64,000 nucleotides of DNA, taken from JAGLOK01 sp963676355. GTDB lineage: Bacteria > Bacillota > Clostridia > Christensenellales > UMGS416. Below are positions 10,252 through 19,438 of the stretch, one piece after another. The translations under genes and the position numbers were made by a program. The notes beneath the pieces are model-generated. The model saw only the letters and a list, made by a program, of their open reading frames with translations, did not search any database and was not told the DNA's origin. Location of the stretch: the NCBI GenBank assembly GCA_963676355.1, contig OY781093.1:1860001-1924000 (forward strand), given 5' to 3'. Within the stretch, counting starts at the first letter, position 1, and each line of letters starts with the position of its first letter.

Positions 10252-11592
10252 TCATTTAGCTTTTGTTGAATTTGCAAGATAGTATATTGCTATAAAAATA
10301 ACGCCAGTCATCAATAATACTCCGGCGGATAAAAGAATATAAGCCCAAGTAGACAGTCCACTGTCTGCTTTTTTATTTACATCGTTTTCAATGCTGGGTG
10401 CAGGCGTGTATGTATATTCGGGAGTGACTTTTACAAGAGTATAGGTCGGGCGTGGTGTAGGCGAAGGTGTCGCGGTTGGTTTGGGCGTGGGAGATGGTGT
10501 TGGCGAAGGAGAGGGAGTGGGTGAAGGGGTAGGAGATGGCGTCATAAAGAAAATATCATAGTCTTGTGCTTTGTTGGTTACAATCCTGTCACAGATGATA
10601 TAGCTTGAATAATGAAACAAAGTAAAATCTATGTTCCCATCGCCAAAAACAATGCATTTTTGAATCGCCTTGAGTCGCTCTGTATTCTCATCAAAATGAT
10701 AAACATATGCCCTGTCACCGGCTTTGAATCCGTCAAGTGGCATGGTGTATGTTATGGGGCAGGGGAGAGCGCCAACATCGTCAAAGTGTAGCTGCATTAT
10801 GTCATATCCATCTGCAAGAGTAGAAAGATCTCTGTTCTTTTTTGTGGAAAAGCCCACATCCAGCTCATCCATGCCATCGGGCAAGTTCTCCATATATTTG
10901 CCATCAAGCGTGCAAGAGAAATCCCCAAAATCAACTGTCAGCTTCTTTTTTTGATCCTTTAAAAGATTTAACACATCGTCAGTGATTTCAGTTCTGCTAG
11001 ATCGCATTTTAAAACTAATTTCATCTTTATCGGAATTGTTTATAACATATTCAGCCTGTCCCCAGTTTCTTGGTGCATTAGGATTGGGAGTTGGAGTTGC
11101 CGTGGCACGCGCAGGTTTTGGTGTTGCAGCGGGAGCCGGAGGAGCAGCGGGATTGGCAGTGTTGCCCGGGGCTGGCGTTGCGGCAGGTGGTGGCGTGGGG
11201 GTGGAAGAGGAAACAACTGTAACCAAAATCTCTGTATAGCTTGATCCAATGTATCCATCCAGACCATATAAATCAACAGACAGAGTTAACGTTGCAGTGC
11301 CTGTGCTGCCCGCATAGCAATATATGGTAGTGCTTAAAGGTAGTGATTGAGGATTCAAGTCCCATTTGCATGTTCCTTGTGGAAGTAGTGAATGATTAGC
11401 TGAAAGAGTGACTACAGCTCTATTATAGAATATGTCAGAAACAGAGCAATAAACACTATAATTGCCTCCCTGATCGATTTTTAATCGTGAAGGACCGTTT
11501 AATGATAGGGCTACACCGGCATGGGCAGGTTCAACATATAACATTGTGAAAAGTAATATAGCTGTGAAAAGTGAAGCAAGAAATTTCTTCAT
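10252..11592 (-). CDS. cell-surface protein with Thr/Pro linkers and C-terminal anchor
   Basis: Secreted protein of 446 residues. A signal peptide ends near residue 26 (VEPAHA), an Ig-like beta domain occupies about 27-130, and a Thr/Pro/Ala linker about 132-175. A second domain (about 178-350) is followed by a Pro-Thr-Ser repeat (TPSPTPSPSPTPSPT type) at about 353-400. A membrane segment near 418-440 precedes the tail ANSTKAK. Such linkers span the cell wall in Clostridia surface proteins. A GGAG site precedes the ATG. It converges on the upstream cyclase with only 8 bases between stop codons. The ligand is unknown. Confidence 0.8.
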   Translation of the reverse strand: MKKFLASLFTAILLFTMLYVEPAHAGVALSLNGPSRLKIDQGGNYSVYCSVSDIFYNRAVVTLSANHSLLPQGTCKWDLNPQSLPLSTTIYCYAGSTGTATLTLSVDLYGLDGYIGSSYTEILVTVVSSSTPTPPPAATPAPGNTANPAAPPAPAATPKPARATATPTPNPNAPRNWGQAEYVINNSDKDEISFKMRSSRTEITDDVLNLLKDQKKKLTVDFGDFSCTLDGKYMENLPDGMDELDVGFSTKKNRDLSTLADGYDIMQLHFDDVGALPCPITYTMPLDGFKAGDRAYVYHFDENTERLKAIQKCIVFGDGNIDFTLFHYSSYIICDRIVTNKAQDYDIFFMTPSPTPSPTPSPSPTPSPTPKPTATPSPTPRPTYTLVKVTPEYTYTPAPSIENDVNKKADSGLSTWAYILLSAGVLLMTGVIFIAIYYLANSTKAK

Positions 11593-11690
11593 GATATCTC
11601 CATAAAAATATTAGACCAAATAATGTTAACAGAGAATGAAAAATAAGTAAATAATGTGATTGACTTAAAATACAAAAAATGTGTAATAAA

Positions 11691-11723
11691 AAACCCCCGT
11701 AGGCTTAAAGCTTACGGGGGTTT
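11691..11723. terminator. terminator of the cheW-receptor operon
   Basis: A perfect 11-bp outer stem (AAACCCCCGTA/TACGGGGGTTT) with an inner GCTTAAAGC palindrome. On the minus strand it is followed by a T run, right for the chemoreceptor gene whose stop codon is 10 bases away. Confidence 0.9.
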
Positions 11724-11733
11724 GTGTGCTTAC

Positions 11734-13644
11734 TTAAAAATCATCTTCGTTATCTAGTGGAATAATGTCATTTGATGAAATTACCCTTTTGGATTTTTTA
11801 GATTTTTTTGAATTCTTTTCTTTATATTTTGATTCAGATTTCGCATGGTCTTTAGAGCTGGATTTTCTGCCTTTAATCATTATTTCAAGGTCATCTACGA
11901 TAGCTTCAAGAGCTTGAGCCTGACTTTGCAACTCTTCAGCAGACGCGGCACTTTCCTCGGCTGTTGCGGCATTTTCCTGAACCACCTTTTCCATTTCACT
12001 TATTGCTTGGTTAACTTGATTGGTGCCTCTTGATTGTTCGTCACTTGCAGCTGTAATTTCAGCCATCAATGTATTAACCGACTCGGTTTTTTCAAGTATT
12101 TCATTTAAAGCGTTTTTAACTTCCTCAGTCAGCACAACGCCTTGGTTTGAAAGCTCGATATTGTTATCGATAATTTCAACTGTGTCGCTTGCGGCTTTAG
12201 CGCTTTTTTGTGCAAGGTTGCGAACTTCTTCGGCGACTACTGCAAAGCCTTGTCCTGCATCTCCTGCACGGGCGGCCTCAACTGCGGCATTAAGCGCCAG
12301 CATGTTTGTCTGGAAGGCGATATCATCTATTACTTTAATGATATTGGAGATTTCGTTGCTTGACTTTTTAAGCTCGTCCATTGATTTTGCCATGCTAAGC
12401 ATTTTTTCTGCACCCATTGCGGCAGCACTGCTGGCATTTGAGGATAATGAGTTTGCCTGGCGAGTGTTTTCTGCATTTTGCTGTACCATTGATGAAGTTT
12501 CATCCATAGTGGCGGATGTTTCCTCAATTGCAGCGGCTTGTTCTGTTGAGCCTTCGGATAACTTTTGACCTGCAACAGAAAGTTGAAGTGATGCACTAGA
12601 AACAAGGGCCGCTGAATTTGACAGCTGATCCATGTTGCTTGTAAGGGTTTTAACCAAACTTTTTACGATTAAGAAAGCAAGCAATATTCCTATTATTGCA
12701 CTTATTATACCAAGCGATACAGCAACTATATTTGCTTGTTGCATATCTTTGTTCATTAAGGCTTCTTGTCCTTCAGAAATAATATTGGTGGCATCTGTGA
12801 TTTTAAATGCCAGATCATGTAATATAATTTCTTCTTCATTTTCTTTTTCAAGCAGTCCTTTATAAGACTCATATGAGTCTATAAAAATCTCTATGCTGTC
12901 TTGAGCTTGCTGGACGAGTATTTTATCTTCTTGTTTTTCAAAGTTTTCACTGAGCCAGATACAATTGCTTCTCAATTTATCAATGGCAGAATAAACATCT
13001 TTATCATGCGATGTATCTCCTTTTAATATATAGCGAAGTTCATTCATTCTAAGGCCTTGCAAAGATATAATGGAGTCATTTACATAATAAAGCTTTGTTT
13101 GCTGACGATTCATAGCTTCTGTGATTGAAACAATATCTATGCTTTTTTTGTCTAATACTGCAGTTTCTTCTAGAAGGGCACTGCTGTTTTCTTGCTGGGC
13201 AGCAAGCATTTGGTTCAGAATTTCTGAAATAATGTCGGCGTTATTCGCCATTTCATTATATAGTTCTTCGTTTGAATCAGAATGACCTTTGTACCTCAAA
13301 AATGAATCGTAATAAGCATTTATATCATCCTGAATAGTGCTTATAATATCGATATCCTCTTGTACTTTATAAAGACCAAAGCCTTCAGTTATGTGCTCTA
13401 ATGCATCTTCTGTTAAAACGCCGACATTTTCGGCTTCAGACTCGGAGGCTGTAGCAAAATAACCCAATGTAAAGCGTCTTGCAGATGTGGCAGCTTCATT
13501 AAGCTCTTGCGCATTTATCAAGCGGTCTTTTCGCGACATCAGAGTGTTTAAAGATACAACCTCAGTCACAATAATCGCCGCCAATAAGATGATTATTGCA
13601 CCGAAGCTTGCATATAGTCGTGTCGATAATTTCATTTTTTTCAT
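11734..13644 (-). CDS. methyl-accepting chemotaxis protein
   Basis: Transmembrane chemoreceptor of about 636 residues. The first membrane helix is near 10-30, a helical extracellular sensor (four-helix-bundle type) spans about 31-300, and a second membrane helix lies near 305-330. The long cytoplasmic coiled coil carries the hairpin tip DDIAFQTNMLALNAAVEAAR and VVAEEVRNLAQKSA, which bind CheA and CheW. The C-terminus is Lys/Ser-rich. The chosen ATG lies six bases after GGAG; a TTG four codons earlier is less likely. It follows cheW by 18 bases and shares its operon and terminator. Confidence 0.93.
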   Translation of the reverse strand: MKKMKLSTRLYASFGAIIILLAAIIVTEVVSLNTLMSRKDRLINAQELNEAATSARRFTLGYFATASESEAENVGVLTEDALEHITEGFGLYKVQEDIDIISTIQDDINAYYDSFLRYKGHSDSNEELYNEMANNADIISEILNQMLAAQQENSSALLEETAVLDKKSIDIVSITEAMNRQQTKLYYVNDSIISLQGLRMNELRYILKGDTSHDKDVYSAIDKLRSNCIWLSENFEKQEDKILVQQAQDSIEIFIDSYESYKGLLEKENEEEIILHDLAFKITDATNIISEGQEALMNKDMQQANIVAVSLGIISAIIGILLAFLIVKSLVKTLTSNMDQLSNSAALVSSASLQLSVAGQKLSEGSTEQAAAIEETSATMDETSSMVQQNAENTRQANSLSSNASSAAAMGAEKMLSMAKSMDELKKSSNEISNIIKVIDDIAFQTNMLALNAAVEAARAGDAGQGFAVVAEEVRNLAQKSAKAASDTVEIIDNNIELSNQGVVLTEEVKNALNEILEKTESVNTLMAEITAASDEQSRGTNQVNQAISEMEKVVQENAATAEESAASAEELQSQAQALEAIVDDLEIMIKGRKSSSKDHAKSESKYKEKNSKKSKKSKRVISSNDIIPLDNEDDF

Positions 13645-13662
13645 AATGTTCTCCAATCCTTT

Positions 13663-14130
13663 TTATAATTTCCCAATTTTTTGTTTATCTTCAAATGACA
13701 AAATTTTATCAACTTCTAAAAGCAAAATTACCTTGTCATTTACCTTACCTATCCCTGCCAAAAAAGAAGTATCAATTTCTGAACCATATTTAGGAGGACT
13801 CTCTATATTTTCATCATTTATATCAAGAACCTCCTGAACGCTGTCGACTATCATACCGCTTGTTTTTAAACCGTTTTCTGTATCAAGCTCAATTATAATA
13901 ATGGATGTTCTTTCATCATATTTGCCTTCTTTAAGTCCGAATTTTAATCTTAAATCAATTATAGGTATTATCTTGCCTCGAAGATTCAGCACACCTTTGA
14001 TAAAATCTGGAATGTGCGGAACCCTTGTTATTGACTCCATGCCTATAATTTCTTTTGTTTTCAAAATCGGTATCGCATATTGCTCATTTGATAAAAGAAA
14101 TGTTAAGTATTTGTTGTTTTTTGCTGCCAT
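13663..14130 (-). CDS. cheW: chemotaxis coupling protein CheW
   Basis: CheW-type coupling protein of about 155 residues, made of one SH3-like CheW domain that links chemoreceptors to the CheA kinase. Typical stretches are KYLTFLLSNEQYAIPI at the N-terminus, RVPHIPDFIKGVLNLRGK in the middle and KVILLLEVDKILS at the C-terminus. GAGGGG lies seven bases before the chosen ATG; an in-frame GTG-like start five codons earlier lacks such a site. It is first in a two-gene operon with a receptor. No cheA, cheR or cheB lies in the window, so this is an accessory pair. Confidence 0.92.
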   Translation of the reverse strand: MAAKNNKYLTFLLSNEQYAIPILKTKEIIGMESITRVPHIPDFIKGVLNLRGKIIPIIDLRLKFGLKEGKYDERTSIIIIELDTENGLKTSGMIVDSVQEVLDINDENIESPPKYGSEIDTSFLAGIGKVNDKVILLLEVDKILSFEDKQKIGKL

Positions 14131-14510
14131 CTTATTACCCCTCACTACAAAATAATGTTTCTTGCTAAATCTTAATGATATTTCGAACTACCATCATGAT
14201 TTGCATCACTGAATTTACAAAATTTTTGCTATATTAAATAAGCAAAATTTCAGCAATTTCATACTAATAAATAATTCTAATGCACTAATAAAGTTTAGTA
14301 AACGAAAGTATTTCTACAATTATTATAAAATGAAATAAAATGACTGGGATTATAAGTAAACGAAATTCAAAAATTATTAAATATGCACACATATGCGTTA
14401 AAAATTTTATATATGTTAAATATATTTTGAAATATATTTTGAAATATCGAGAAAATAGTTATTATTGTATAAAATGTTTATATATATATGACAATTGTCA
14501 TATTATTCAA
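14131..14510. other. AT-rich intergenic region
   Basis: Very AT-rich spacer that holds the promoter of the leftward cheW operon and the 3' flank of the next leftward gene. An open frame around 14340-14600 has low-complexity composition and no ribosome binding site, so I do not call it. No RNA gene is apparent. Confidence 0.45.
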
Positions 14511-15386
14511 CTAACTAGACTTATATATATCTTCAAAGAGTACAGTATTATTGAGGAATTTATTTATCTGTCTTGCTTGCTTGGTGCATTTATTTGCTAA
14601 GTGAATTTTGTTCACTTTTTTATAGTTAAGAGAAAGAAGCTGCAGTGTGCGTGGTATTTTATAATACAAAGAATTAGTTCTCTCGTATTTCAAAAGAATG
14701 TGGCCGGTTAGTATTGCAGAGTTATAATCTCCTCTTGAGATGCAGTTGCCAATCTTTTGAAGCAAAATACTGTCATACAAGAGTTTGTATTGTACAATAT
14801 CTTTCTTCAAATCAAGTGTTACTTTTAATTTATTAAACCATAAATATGACTCTTGATCTTTACCCATATGAATTAATAGTGAAGCATATTTTTCAATCGT
14901 GTGTAGTTGGGTATATTCTAAGTCGTTGAAGTTTTCTAAATCTCTGTATTCTTCAATAATCTCAAAAAACCTGTTCTTATCGGCTTCAAAGTCTATTAGG
15001 CTATCAGAAAAGCCATGTATGCATAAACCAATCTTATGATTTAAAACCTCTATATCTACAGGAAAGGATTTTGCCCAGGGCTCATCAGGAACATTGTTTA
15101 ATGAATCTATTATTGCTTTTGTATTGCATTGATTAATGTAAATGTCCAAACTGTCCAAAAACAATTTTGCTTTAACTGGCGATGGATTTTTACAATAGGG
15201 AATATATTCAGTCCAATCAAAATGCAGCCTGTTTGCAAGTAAATTTACAATTTTAATTGAAGGTGTTCTTCTGCCGGACTCTATGAGATAAATGTGATCT
15301 TTGCTGCAAATATTTTCAGATAATTCTTGCATGCTCATTTTGTGAAATTGCCTATAATGTTTAATTATTTTCCCGATATATTTCAT
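14511..15386 (-). CDS. XRE-family regulator with TPR-like C-terminus
   Basis: Predicted DNA-binding regulator of 291 residues. An XRE helix-turn-helix fills residues 1-60 (MKYIGKIIKHYRQFH, IYLIESGRRTPS), followed by an all-helical C-terminal domain resembling the tetratricopeptide repeats of Rgg/PlcR/MutR-type peptide-responsive regulators. The ATG is chosen because AGGG precedes it at good spacing; the open frame runs much further upstream but that part crosses the divergent promoter and looks non-coding. The divergent neighbour is a lipoprotein gene, a possible target. No peptide pheromone gene was found nearby. Confidence 0.75.
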   Translation of the reverse strand: MKYIGKIIKHYRQFHKMSMQELSENICSKDHIYLIESGRRTPSIKIVNLLANRLHFDWTEYIPYCKNPSPVKAKLFLDSLDIYINQCNTKAIIDSLNNVPDEPWAKSFPVDIEVLNHKIGLCIHGFSDSLIDFEADKNRFFEIIEEYRDLENFNDLEYTQLHTIEKYASLLIHMGKDQESYLWFNKLKVTLDLKKDIVQYKLLYDSILLQKIGNCISRGDYNSAILTGHILLKYERTNSLYYKIPRTLQLLSLNYKKVNKIHLANKCTKQARQINKFLNNTVLFEDIYKSS

Positions 15387-15509
15387 TTTTTTACCCTTGT
15401 AAAACGACTGTGTTTTCCCACTATTTAATTGTTGTTGCAATAAGGTATTATTAACTGTATTAGGTAAAAGTACAATATATGTGAAAAGAAAATGAGTAAA
15501 TGCCCTATT

Positions 15510-15538
15510 GTGACAAATTTTGCCCTCCATAGTATAAT
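15510..15538 (+). promoter_or_regulatory. sigma-A promoter
   Basis: GTGACA (five of six to TTGACA), 17-base spacer, TATAAT, about 29 bases before the start codon of the lipoprotein gene. It lies between this gene and the divergent XRE regulator, so that regulator may bind here. Confidence 0.7.
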
Positions 15539-15566
15539 ATAATGCATATGACATATTGGAGGCAAC

Positions 15567-16013
15567 ATGAATTTCTTGAAAAAGCATAGGTTTGTTTTCA
15601 TTTTTCTCATGACAGGAGTTTTGTTTCTTGCTTTTGCGGGATGCATGCCTAATGCTGATAAAGAAAATTATGTGGCTGAAAACGCAAATATCAGCGTGAC
15701 ACAAAAGATAGAAGTTACAAAGGAGATGACATCTGCTCCGACTGAAGAGCCTACAATGACTGCGACTGAGCAGCCAAGCGCAACCCTTGAACCGACGGAT
15801 GCGCCTGAAACCAAGACGATTACATTGATGGACGGCGAAACCATCCAAGTGCCAATAGATGCAATGTATTGTGGCTCAAAACGCTCTGAAGTATTTCACT
15901 ATATTTACTGCGATTCTGTGAGTGACATTAAAAAGAGCAACTTTGTGCTATATGACTCTGTTGATGACGCAAAAGCAAAGGGGAAAAGACCTTGCAAAAG
16001 GTGCGAACCGTAG
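15567..16013 (+). CDS. lipoprotein with Ada-like metal-binding domain
   Basis: Small lipoprotein of 148 residues. The signal ends in the lipobox AFAGC (Cys near residue 28), a Thr/Pro/Glu-rich stalk covers about 45-90, and a compact domain covers 98-148. That domain has the pattern of the Ada-type zinc-binding module: S near the start, FHYIYC, and RPCKRCEP at the end, giving three conserved Cys, probably metal ligands. In known proteins this module binds DNA phosphates or accompanies secreted nucleases; here it stands alone outside the cell. GGAGG lies four bases before the ATG. The role is unknown. Confidence 0.75.
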   Translation: MNFLKKHRFVFIFLMTGVLFLAFAGCMPNADKENYVAENANISVTQKIEVTKEMTSAPTEEPTMTATEQPSATLEPTDAPETKTITLMDGETIQVPIDAMYCGSKRSEVFHYIYCDSVSDIKKSNFVLYDSVDDAKAKGKRPCKRCEP

Positions 16014-16105
16014 TAAATTTAAACTGTGTATGAAGATTTGATATAACTGCTTTATTTAACCGTATGCCTCTGCTATAATTGGAACAATATGGTCGGAGGA
16101 AGCCT

Positions 16106-16858
16106 ATGTCGAGAAAGCAGAAGAAAAGAAGAAAAAGGATACTTCAAATTGTAATTTCATCAATACTTTTCACATTTATTCTAGTAATGTCAGTATTGTT
16201 CATATATCCAAGAACTATTTTATACATTAAAGTCCAAGAAAAAATAAAAGAGATGGGCGATGCTCAGAAGTTCACTTTAGTTGAGGGATATGCTGCCCAA
16301 AGAGATTGGATGCACAACGACTGGCTTTCTGTTGAAATTCCTTATGAATACGGAATCATTGAAGAAACCGAGAAATCCGAAGATGAAAGTGGGGCATATT
16401 TTTCCGGCAGCGGAATAAATGTGTTTGTCAGCCGGCCCGGCAAGCCATTAAACAAAAATGAAAAAATCGCCGAAGAGGACAGACCGGATTATAATGGCGC
16501 CTACACGCTCAATCAATATGAAAACTACATGTATAACAGTGTTTATGAGCTGCCCACTGTTTTGCAGCTTATCCCTATTGACGATATAAAGGCTCAGTTT
16601 GATGAGTACTTTGAATTCCACGATTTTTTCGACAACCAACGCTATAGCTATTATGTGCGTGATGGATATGGATATACTATATTAAACACCGAAGATGAGG
16701 GCGTTAACCTATATTCTATTAACGTATATGACTTGCAAACATTTGACAAGGTGGGACATATGACGCTTTCTTATGACATTGGTGCAAGCCGTAACCTCGC
16801 TGTGGAGGATATGGGCGTAAAGCTGCTGATTGATTCCATTGCGTATTATGATGAGTGA
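16106..16858 (+). CDS. membrane-anchored extracellular protein, unknown
   Basis: Protein of about 250 residues with a strongly basic N-terminus (SRKQKKRRKR), one membrane helix near 14-36 and an extracellular domain of about 210 residues rich in Tyr and acidic residues. It has no family I recognise. The ATG is chosen because GGAGG lies six bases upstream. It follows the Ada-like lipoprotein by about 90 bases on the same strand and may share its transcript; both would act on the outer face of the membrane. Confidence 0.7.
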   Translation: MSRKQKKRRKRILQIVISSILFTFILVMSVLFIYPRTILYIKVQEKIKEMGDAQKFTLVEGYAAQRDWMHNDWLSVEIPYEYGIIEETEKSEDESGAYFSGSGINVFVSRPGKPLNKNEKIAEEDRPDYNGAYTLNQYENYMYNSVYELPTVLQLIPIDDIKAQFDEYFEFHDFFDNQRYSYYVRDGYGYTILNTEDEGVNLYSINVYDLQTFDKVGHMTLSYDIGASRNLAVEDMGVKLLIDSIAYYDE

Positions 16859-17162
16859 TGTCAATACATAGTATTACACCTTTTAGCATGGTATTATGTG
16901 AATGTAGCAATTTATGGTTCTGTTCTTAAGGACGGAAATTTCTTTATTATAAAAAGTTGAATGGCTTTAGCTCCGTTTATCAATCATATTTAATAAATGC
17001 CATCGCAGCCGTTGATTGTTTGCGGTGTGTTTTTATAATATCGCCTCACGCTTCAATGAAGCTAAAAAAAGATAGCCGAACGCATTGCAATCGGGCGGTT
17101 AGTCGTAATCAAAGAGAAGCAACACACCGTCGGGGTTTACTTTCAGCATAAAAAATATTTTA
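16859..17162. other. intergenic region between convergent genes
   Basis: Contains no gene I can support. In one frame the stretch near 17080-17150 reads like a short protein remnant (IAERIAIGRLVVIKEK), but with no start and no upstream continuation. No clear terminator was identified. Confidence 0.4.
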
Positions 17163-18335
17163 TCAGGCTTTGGCTTTGTCTGTTTCTATTATTTGTGTGG
17201 TTTCGTAGTTTAAATCCTTTTCGGAATACATGTTTTTGTCTGCTTTTATCAATATCTCATCCAAAGTTATTTCGTGATTCTCTATAACAACGAAACCGAT
17301 TGCTATTTTGATAAATATTTTGTAGCGGTCACTCTCAAACGGTTCTTCAATTAATTTTTTTATTCTATCTTTCGCATTTACAGCATCGGCTTTTCCGCCT
17401 GAAAGTTTCAGTACTATGATAAATTCATCTCCGCCATATCTGCAAGCAAAGTCTTCGGTTCTGATGATCATTTTAATTTTTTTGGCTAATTCTACTAGGA
17501 GCATATCTCCAAAAATATGTCCGTAGGTGTCATTGACGGCTTTAAAGCCATTAATATCCATCAAAAAGACTGCGAAGTTTCCTTTTTTTGGCTTATTTGC
17601 GCCTATTAATGATTTGAAATTTAAGTCAAGCTTGCGGCGGTTGCATAAACCCGTAAGAGCGTCTTTTTCAGCGAAAAACTGAAGCCTTGCCTGAGCTCTG
17701 TAGCTGATTATAAGAAGGACACTGAAAATATAACACAAAAGCCAGACAATTGATGCAAAATAGATTGTGCCAAGATACGGATGGTCAGTAACAGGTTTAT
17801 GTCCGAATGCCTCGTTAAGAGCCAAAGCCCATCTTATGGCAAACCAAATGCCTTCGAAGATAAAAGCACCGGCAAAAAGAAATGAAAGCTTTCGCTCTAT
17901 TCCTTTTGTCCCTTTTAAAATAGATACAACAATTATCGGGCACATGAGCAACAACAATGCATCCATAATAAGGTATCTTACGGTAGAATTGTCTGTTGTC
18001 AGAGCACCTATTACAAAAAATAACGTGATGAAAATAATATGAAATTTCCTGCGCTTTTGCTTAGATCCGATATTTCTGAATCTGAGAACACCTTCAATAA
18101 TCAAATATGTGCTGGTCAGCAATAAAGATGTACCTAAAAGCTGGCCGTATGGGGCAATGATATCTTTAGTAAAAAGAGCAGCGAAATCAATAATACTCAT
18201 AACAGATGATATTAGCCATACTTTAAGTCCTTTTTCCTTCGTGTTAATTTTTAAAAGAACAAAGAATGTTATTGCAACAATAATATAAATTACGGCTAGA
18301 ACAAGTGCTAAGGTTGTGTAATCAATATTTACCAT
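17163..18335 (-). CDS. membrane diguanylate cyclase (GGDEF)
   Basis: Predicted diguanylate cyclase of 390 residues, with about seven to eight hydrophobic segments in residues 8-220 and a GGDEF domain in 225-380. The active-site loop CRYGGDEF lies near residue 299 and the inhibitory site RTED is intact. GGAG precedes the ATG by seven bases. It is the last host-type gene before the phage structural operon, and is transcribed away from it. Confidence 0.9.
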   Translation of the reverse strand: MVNIDYTTLALVLAVIYIIVAITFFVLLKINTKEKGLKVWLISSVMSIIDFAALFTKDIIAPYGQLLGTSLLLTSTYLIIEGVLRFRNIGSKQKRRKFHIIFITLFFVIGALTTDNSTVRYLIMDALLLLMCPIIVVSILKGTKGIERKLSFLFAGAFIFEGIWFAIRWALALNEAFGHKPVTDHPYLGTIYFASIVWLLCYIFSVLLIISYRAQARLQFFAEKDALTGLCNRRKLDLNFKSLIGANKPKKGNFAVFLMDINGFKAVNDTYGHIFGDMLLVELAKKIKMIIRTEDFACRYGGDEFIIVLKLSGGKADAVNAKDRIKKLIEEPFESDRYKIFIKIAIGFVVIENHEITLDEILIKADKNMYSEKDLNYETTQIIETDKAKA

Positions 18336-18600
18336 TATACGTCTCCATGATTTTAAGTAGGATATTTACTTTATTACACTACAATTGCATCATAATAGTT
18401 TTATATATTTTTTCTATTATATCATATTAATTGGACTGCGGTAGCTAAAGAATAATTGTTTTAAAATGACATAGAAAGGCTAATGTGATAATATTATCAA
18501 ATTATTAGTTAAAATTGCGTCGTTATATGATATTATAGCTCAAACCTTGATATACTGATAAAGTCGGAATTTGCAAAGAGAAATAACAACACCTATTCAG

Positions 18601-18689
18601 CTGCGCTTCATGCGCAGTTTTTGAATATACCCGAAAATTCGGGGAAGCCCATCCTGCGGGGCTTTTCGCAGGTACTCCCTCATGGAGTA
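18601..18689 (+). other. cluster of four hairpins at the prophage left edge
   Basis: Four successive perfect stems: CTGCGC/GCGCAG (loop 5) followed by TTTTT, a terminator; CCCGAA/TTCGGG (loop 2); AAGCCC/GGGCTT (loop 8) followed by TTT; and TACTCC/GGAGTA (loop 5). They lie 120-200 bases before the scaffold gene. They may insulate the operon from upstream transcription or be remains of a deleted gene end. Confidence 0.7.
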
Positions 18690-18780
18690 GACCATATCAA
18701 AAAAATCTAGGAGGACAGTCTGAAAAAGCATAGATAGTTTCGCTTTAAGCAAAGTATATAACTTTTTTAGACCACTACAA

Positions 18781-18801
18781 CTCCTAAACGACAACTAGGA
18801 G
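18781..18801 (+). promoter_or_regulatory. ribosome-site hairpin before the scaffold gene
   Basis: CTCCTA pairs with TAGGAG across a 9-base loop; the second arm is the Shine-Dalgarno sequence of the scaffold gene, whose ATG is six bases further on. An upstream second copy of CTAGGAGG near 18708 could compete for the same anti-arm. Confidence 0.5.
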
Positions 18802-18807
18802 GAATCA

Positions 18808-19395
18808 ATGGAATTTCTAAAACCTATTTTGGGTGATGCGCTTTACGCACAGCTGGCCGATAAACTTAAAGACCGCGCAGATGTGAAGCTGGCTAATTTA
18901 GCCGGCGGGGCATATGTGGCGAAGGAAAAGTTTTTGGCAGCGGCAACAAAGACAGCAGCTCTTGAAAAAGCGCTGAACGAAGCAAACGCAAAGCTTGCAG
19001 AAACCGCGGACGCGGCGGGCAAGATAGCAGAGCTTCAAGCGGCAGTTCAAAAGTGCATCAAAGAAAAAGAACTCATGGCAAAGCAATATGAACTTAAAAT
19101 GTTTGCGCTGAAAAAGGTGGCGGCGATAGACAACGCGCTGCTTGAATCCAAGGCGAAGAACATGAAGGCTGTGCGCGCGCTGGTTGACGACAGTCGAATC
19201 GTTGTAAAAGATGGCAAGCTAACGGGGCTATCCGAACAGATTGACGCCATAAAAAACAGCGATCCGTATCTATTTGATGACGAGCGCGACACAGGCAGGG
19301 GGAGCAACCCTCCGCAGCCGGCCGATAGGGCGATAAAAATGAATCCTGACAGGCTGGATGACAAGACGTTTTATAACATTAAGTTTAAAAAATAG
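18808..19395 (+). CDS. phage scaffold protein (GP20-like)
   Basis: Predicted capsid scaffold protein of 195 residues, related to the phage minor structural GP20 family of Gram-positive siphophages. The N-terminus MEFLKPILGDALYAQLADKL is typical, followed by a long Ala/Lys/Glu-rich coiled coil (about 45-105) and a basic C-terminal tail (YNIKFKK) that would contact coat protein. Position directly before the coat gene is the usual one. In intact phages, terminase, portal and minor head genes stand upstream; here the operon starts with this gene. Confidence 0.85.
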   Translation: MEFLKPILGDALYAQLADKLKDRADVKLANLAGGAYVAKEKFLAAATKTAALEKALNEANAKLAETADAAGKIAELQAAVQKCIKEKELMAKQYELKMFALKKVAAIDNALLESKAKNMKAVRALVDDSRIVVKDGKLTGLSEQIDAIKNSDPYLFDDERDTGRGSNPPQPADRAIKMNPDRLDDKTFYNIKFKK

Positions 19396-19438
19396 CGCTT
19401 TGCTAACGACAAATTAAAATTTAAGGAGAATTAACTCT

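Larger units (their letters stand above)
18336..18807. other. junction between host DNA and prophage operon
   Basis: The left part is AT-rich host-like DNA with the promoter of the leftward GGDEF gene. The right part, from about 18600, changes character: four hairpins in a row, then an A-rich stretch and the leader of the scaffold gene. No integrase, tRNA or obvious attachment core was seen, so the left edge of the prophage remnant is placed only approximately. Confidence 0.55.

Noticed and set aside
11040..11276. Frames opposite or beside the Thr/Pro linker of the surface protein
   Set aside because: They come from the repetitive linker codons and have no start signals.
12020..12568. Long frame antisense to the chemoreceptor
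   Set aside because: It is a shadow of the Ala/Ser-rich coiled coil on the other strand.
14340..14600. Rightward open frame in the cheW-regulator spacer, possible peptide gene for the XRE/TPR regulator
   Set aside because: AT-driven composition, no ribosome site, and it overlaps the 3' end of a real leftward gene.
16957..17151. Short open frame and recombinase-like words near the phage left side
   Set aside because: No ribosome site, no upstream continuation, and the resemblance to a recombinase C-terminus is too weak to call a relic.
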